Below, one piece after another: positions 59,756-64,000 of a DNA stretch of 64,000 nucleotides (position 1 is the stretch's first letter; every line of letters begins with the position of its first letter). The notes beneath the pieces are model-generated. The model was not told the DNA's origin. It searched no databases and worked only from the letters and a program-made list of their open reading frames with translations. The stretch lies in NCBI RefSeq assembly GCF_001949145.1, contig NW_019091552.1, forward strand, positions 130,645 to 194,644, written 5' to 3'. The translations under genes were made by a program, and so were the position numbers. The stretch is from Acanthaster planci. Its lineage: Eukaryota > Echinodermata > Asteroidea > Valvatida > Acanthasteridae.

Positions 59756-59923
59756 TCAACTCATAAGAACACCTGATGCAATGTAGACGAGTCTTTTCAG
59801 TGCGCTAAATGCAATTTCAGAGGGGTCGTTTGTTGCCTTCCCGCTATATTTTTCAATTATTTTATTTACGTCTTTCGACATGTAAAATATAGGACAAAAC
59901 AATACGAGCAAAATGGATTTCAT
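59756..59923 (-). CDS. Small ORF with signal-peptide-like start
   Basis: A frame of about 55 codons starts MKSILLVLFCPIFYMS, hydrophobic like a secretion signal. It continues KDVNKIIEKYSGKATND and SALKRLVYIASG to a stop. A CAG-GTGTTC junction near the end could be a donor. It lies between the two exons of the preceding model and might instead belong to it. Unrecognised. Confidence 0.25.
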   Translation of the reverse strand: MKSILLVLFCPIFYMSKDVNKIIEKYSGKATNDPSEIAFSALKRLVYIASGVLMS

Positions 59924-60959
59924 AGATAAACAGGGGGTGACAAGGTCAAACAAAAATAAGGAAACTGTCGTCAAACGATGCGTTTGACTAGACACTATAC
60001 AAATAGCAGTAAATTCCAAACCTCAGAAGAGCAGCCTGAGATTGCACATACCGTTTAGAAAGAAAGTCATGAACAAAAACCAGCACGTTAATGATATCAT
60101 GTCCGCGTTTGTACCAACTTTGAAAAATGGTTTTTCAAATTAAATCTAAGGAGAACATTATACCGTCAATGCTGCAACTTTCTGTGTAAAGTTTGAACGT
60201 CCGAGGTTTGAAGGTGTTTACAGTTTCCAAATTGAAATTGTAAAACGTTATGCCCAATTTATACCAAGATTATAGTCAGGCAAAAGAAATTTGAAAATTT
60301 GGTTCATTCACAAAGGCACTTAAGGACTGTCCCTCTGCCATAAGTATCGGAAGGTTTCGCTAATATGAAGAATTTGTCTTTCCCTACGATTGAAAAAATA
60401 ATCTGGTACAATTATAAAAAACATTTTGTCTGGCACTTTCCTGGATTTGACTTGAATAACTACAACATAAGCATCAAGCATTTTTTGACGAATCATATTC
60501 ATTAGAAGACAGCAGCTACTTTTATTGTGAATAATATTTATTATATTCAGTTTGAAGGTGTGATATGATTTAATGTTTTTATACCATGAGTGAATTTAAA
60601 AACTGACTGCAGCTTTAGAAAAGCCTTAAACACAAGTCTGGTTCTTCTATTGTGTTATCTCATACCGTACGATATCTCGTTGAACGGTTTATTTTAATAT
60701 GTTATACTGACTAATTTTGTATGTACATGTATTCCATATATCTGAATAGTTTGTATTATTTTCAGTATTAAATAAACTCAATTTGTTCATCTGGAAAAAA
60801 TAACAAAGCAAGTTACAAACACGAATTAGTGTCGAAACATTTGTAGATCGGCACTTAACTCGCTGACGTACAAGTCACGTGACAAAGGCAAGCCATCGCC
60901 CGTGCCTCGAAGTTAAATGACGATTGCGGCTGCTGTAATTACCAAGTTGAAATATTTAC

Positions 60960-60982
60960 CTACAGGCTGCCCAAAGCGCCAT
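60960..60982 (-). CDS. Possible first exon of the coiled-coil gene
   Basis: 23 bases from ATG (TGAATGGCG) to the donor GTAAAT, seven codons (MALWAAC) plus two bases. The phase matches the exon at 59.3 kb. An upstream out-of-frame ATG at 60,986 weakens the case. Confidence 0.25.
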
Positions 60983-60984
60983 TC

Positions 60985-61330
60985 ATTATGCATTGACAGG
61001 GGCAACAATTGTGTCCGCGGCACGCAAACCTTGCCCTCCCATCCTGTGCCCTCTCCTCCATCAAATTGAGCGAGTTGTGGCCAGCTAGGGTCTGCAGGCG
61101 AGACTAATTAATCTGGGGGATCTACACCACCGTTTTTCCCCTGTTTATAATGGAACCCAGCCGCTGAGCAGTCGAGTCTGTGGACACATCAATTCAATTA
61201 TATTAAAAGAAATGATGTTAAGCAAAATATCAAACACATCGCGGACTTTTTTAATAACCGACGCGAAATTTGCGCGCCGAGAGGATTACGGGGCGCTCTC
61301 AGCAGAAGGAAGCGGGTCTTGGGCTGAGCG
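60985..61330. promoter_or_regulatory. Candidate cis-regulatory segment
   Basis: An unusually motif-dense, repeat-free stretch: GACTAATTAATCTGGGGGAT (paired/Otx-type TAAT cores), TTTATAATGG, TCAATTCAATTATATTA, GCCATTCATTATGCATTGAC (octamer-like) and TTTGCGCGCC (E2F-like). It sits directly upstream of the possible first exon at 60.98 kb on the minus strand. It could be a promoter/enhancer or a conserved non-coding element. Confidence 0.35.
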
Positions 61331-61339
61331 ACTGAAGAG

Positions 61340-63180
61340 GAAGCTTTCAAAAATGTCCTAGCGTCATTTTGAAGATTTTTTAATAACTTAAATTGGGTGA
61401 AGCCTGTAAAGAGCAGAGACAGAAGAAGACACGCCCGGTTGCATTAACAAAAATTGCCGTGCACCTGTCGTGCCCAAAGCTGTACTTTTATTACCTTCCT
61501 GGGACTTATCTTCGTTCCATTAGGTGGATTTTGTTGTCACTTTGAATACATATCAGAGTAAAAATTGTTCAAAGACAAGAAGCTTAACATTTGGCATAAA
61601 TAAATTGGCTGTTTTATAATCTGGTTTCTTTAGAGAAGGATGAGGCTGATTTGGGTCCAAGAAATAATGTTAATCCCTGTCGTAAAAATGGTTGAAAGGT
61701 TTACATTGCAAGTAATCCAAACACATTTGGTATACCCTGTTAGTACATCCACCGGGCAGTTGTGGTTGAGACCCTTACAAGACCAGACACAACTTAGACC
61801 ATCTGCAAGACTAGTTGTAAGTTACATGGTGAACCATGACGAAAGGTAAGCAATGCCTTCATTGACGCTCACCAGAATAGCTTCTGACTCAATCTGTTTG
61901 CGTTGTGTCGGTCGTATGGGCCTTGCGATGGCCATGAGGGGCCCCAACTACATCACTGACACTTGGCAAGGATGTGATCATCGTCTTTTCAGGGCATCAA
62001 TTTAGTTGGAATAGTTTCAATCCGATCTATTCGACAAAACCCCAACTGATTTCATTCCCGTACTCGCGGTCTTTTGGTCGTCTGCACGGGGTACGAAACT
62101 AAATGACGTGAAACTTATAGTCTCCCACTTGCTCACATTTCCCGTAGGACGCTTTCGCAATCGGTGTATGATCCCAAAACCCACAAAAGAAAAAATAAAG
62201 CTGAGAATGAAAAAAAGTCACGAACTTCCACAGAGAAATTACATTTGACTGCAGACTGATCTCGAAACAGTCTTTCCGTCTTTATGTGCACAGTTAGTCT
62301 AATGAAGTGGCACTGACAGACATATAATTGGGATTGTCTTTAGCGTAGATCAATCCCCGAATCACGCTCGTGTATATATTGGTTTCAAATTAATGCAAAT
62401 CACTTAGTAGGGATTGTGAATTATGTTGCAAGATTGTCTGGGAATTAACATTTTCAATTATTTAAAAGACACTTAAAAAGTTCACAGCACCCTTATTTTA
62501 AAAGTCTGCACCAGACAGTAAAAATCAACAGTTTCGGTGGATTTTCTGACAACATTTACACAAATATTTTGCAGGAAGCATTGATGGAACCATATGGTAT
62601 AACATTAAAAGACGGAAAAGTTTCAAGTAAAAAGATATCGCTGAATTATCGTAATAAAGACGGCAAAATTTTGCCAATAAGGAGTTCCAACACGAGTCAA
62701 GTCTATCGATTGAGAAAATTTATTGTTGTGAGCAGCACCATATCGATATTTTAATTTGAAACACAAACAGGAGACGCAACGTTCATCGACTTGTGGCGCG
62801 AAAACAGCAAAATATGTTCTTCATGTAGGACTGAAAAAAATAGCGCCAGACACAGTGGTCACAAAAGCATTAGAACATAAATGTTATTAACCTCTTCATT
62901 CAACAACATCACATCACTGGGCATCCGTAAGTCTGGTGACTCACTGCAACGCTTTGGGTTCAGTTTGTTTCAAATTAGAATTCAAGTTATTGACATGCGT
63001 TGGAAAACAACCATCACATTTCCGTTCAAAAATCTCCAGAAAACAACGTTAGTTTTGCCTAGAATGTAATCATTATACCAATACCGAATAAGTATACGTG
63101 GCTTCCCTGCAAGTAACAAGATTAACAGCAGTACCGACAGACACACACCCACTGAGAATACTGCAGCGAAGAACAAGTCC
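61340..63180. other. Intergenic or intronic, weak signals only
   Basis: A 61.62-61.85 kb plus-strand stretch ends at a good donor (GAAAG-GTAAGC) and contains NNVNPCRKNG, faintly EGF-like, but has in-frame stops. A minus-strand acceptor TTTTTTTCAG at about 62.84 kb precedes a 13-codon frame. Neither is supported enough to call. Confidence 0.35.
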
Positions 63181-63184
63181 CTAC

Positions 63185-63280
63185 CTTGTTACGTGCGCGC
63201 AAGCATGTGGCTCACTCGCTCTTGCAGCGTCGAGTCGTTTCGCTTGTCTAGATCCTATCCGATTCCGTCGAAAACTGTTC
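63185..63280 (-). other. Possible non-coding first exon of a minus-strand gene
   Basis: Lies 25-30 bases below a TATA box on the minus strand and ends ACAAG before GTAGGG, a fair donor. The one ATG (ATGCTTGCGCGCACGTAA) stops after four further codons, so the exon would be untranslated. The start site is inferred from TATA spacing. Confidence 0.35.
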
Positions 63281-63302
63281 AGACGGAACGTCACGCGCAC
63301 CG

Positions 63303-63311
63303 CTTTATATA
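63303..63311 (-). promoter_or_regulatory. TATA box
   Basis: TATATAAAG on the minus strand in a GC-rich setting (CCCGTATATAAAGCGG), a canonical core promoter element. On the plus strand the same bases read TTTATATAC, a poorer match. Confidence 0.5.
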
Positions 63312-63319
63312 CGGGAGCC

Positions 63320-64000
63320 GGTAGCAAAAGAATGTGTCGTCATTGAGGCTGGCAGGCGCTTTTATTGTGTTGCAAGTGGCTCAGACCCTGATAACATTAA
63401 ATGCCCTTAAAGAGACCGGAACGACACCAAAACGATAAAAAAAGTCACAATTTGGTGTCTGGTTCCAAGCTTACCTTACATATGACCAGTTGGAGCTCAG
63501 CTGGTTTGAAGGTTAGAGTTCACGGAAATATAAGCGATTATCAAAGCGACACAGAATTTCCCGTCGTGGGTGCTCCACTGAAATGTTATTGTTGCAAGAG
63601 CTTTTTGTACGAAGGAGGATTAACACTTTGTAATTACGTTACCAACGGCAACTCTTTCAGAGAACATCAGCAACTCAAACACCTGTACCCACGCAGTTTA
63701 AGTACTGAACTAGCCCACTCAAAGCCGTTGGTTTTTCAAGAGACCGATTTATCTAAGCCCGGAGATGACGTGGTAGAGCATTCCACCGCGACCTGTGTCC
63801 CGAGACATCGGCGGGGGCCAGGTGTGTGACGTAGGGCGCCCTTTTGGTGGCACATATGTGTTCCACCAGTGTGCAAGTATGACGCCAGAGACTCACTTAT
63901 CCCTCCGGCAACCCCATCGATTGGGTTATATTGTCAGTTCATTAGTGTCAATAACAGTGTCCCCGCGGCAACCAGCGTTATCGGGAGTTCGGCAACTCTT
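63320..64000. other. Window end, one unsupported long frame
   Basis: A plus-strand ATG frame of 142 codons (63,401-63,829) includes a cysteine cluster (KCYCCKSFLYEGGLTLC) but matches nothing I know. It has no polypyrimidine or donor signals beyond CAG-GTGTGT near its end. Confidence 0.3.

Noticed and set aside
61640-61849. Possible EGF-like exon (NNVNPCRKNG)
   Set aside because: In-frame stops and only one half of the cysteine pattern. The good donor at its end may be chance.
63401-63829. 142-codon plus-strand frame with a cysteine cluster
   Set aside because: The nearby TATA box reads better on the other strand, and the peptide matches nothing. Kept only as a remark on the window end.

Overview
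The window is nuclear DNA from an animal. The evidence is intron-split genes with GT/AG boundaries, Kozak-type start codons, a Ty3/Gypsy LTR element with a chromodomain, a LINE fragment, tRNA-derived SINEs and many short inverted-repeat transposons. Frequent ACATGTACATGT blocks and the repeat types resemble those of marine invertebrates, possibly a non-vertebrate deuterostome, but the species cannot be fixed from the sequence. Most bases are intergenic, intronic or repeat-derived. The real coding sequence sits in short exons, so long open frames are a poor guide here.

Layout. 1-11.7 kb: mostly non-coding, with a mariner-like MITE (1.86-2.31 kb), a degraded LINE 3' end on the minus strand (3.5-4.3 kb), a hAT-like MITE (9.5 kb) and scattered repeats. 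11.7-16.1 kb: a defective Ty3/Gypsy element whose 5' LTR was interrupted by an inverted-repeat element, which itself holds a tRNA-derived SINE. Its interior keeps gag pieces, the integrase C-terminus and a chromodomain, but the protease-RT-RNase H region is gone. 17.9-26.6 kb: a complete six-exon gene on the minus strand for the RNA exosome cap subunit EXOSC1/CSL4. It is the one securely named gene. 26.6-36 kb: repeats, a SINE, a broken transposon-type reading frame and a GC-rich inverted-repeat structure at 30.9-31.4 kb. 36.8-47.6 kb: a second minus-strand gene, four exons with matching phases, predicted to make a 154-residue protein with one hydrophobic segment followed by a two-cysteine, dibasic-flanked segment. 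I do not recognise the family. 49.7-51.9 kb: a possible three-exon minus-strand microprotein gene (54 residues). 52-58 kb: repeats and weak candidate exons. 59.2-61 kb: a coiled-coil final exon with a possible small first exon (49 residues). 60.9-61.3 kb: a motif-rich segment that may be regulatory. 63.2-63.3 kb: a minus-strand TATA promoter and possible first exon.

The clear genes are all on the minus strand. EXOSC1 and the 154-residue gene both have a YY1-type motif across the start codon, which fits constitutive expression. EXOSC1 works with the nine-subunit exosome core, whose other genes are not in this window. No operons, rRNA, intact tRNA genes or CRISPR arrays were seen.

The gene models were built by hand from splice signals, phase and protein resemblance. 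Except for EXOSC1 they need transcript support.
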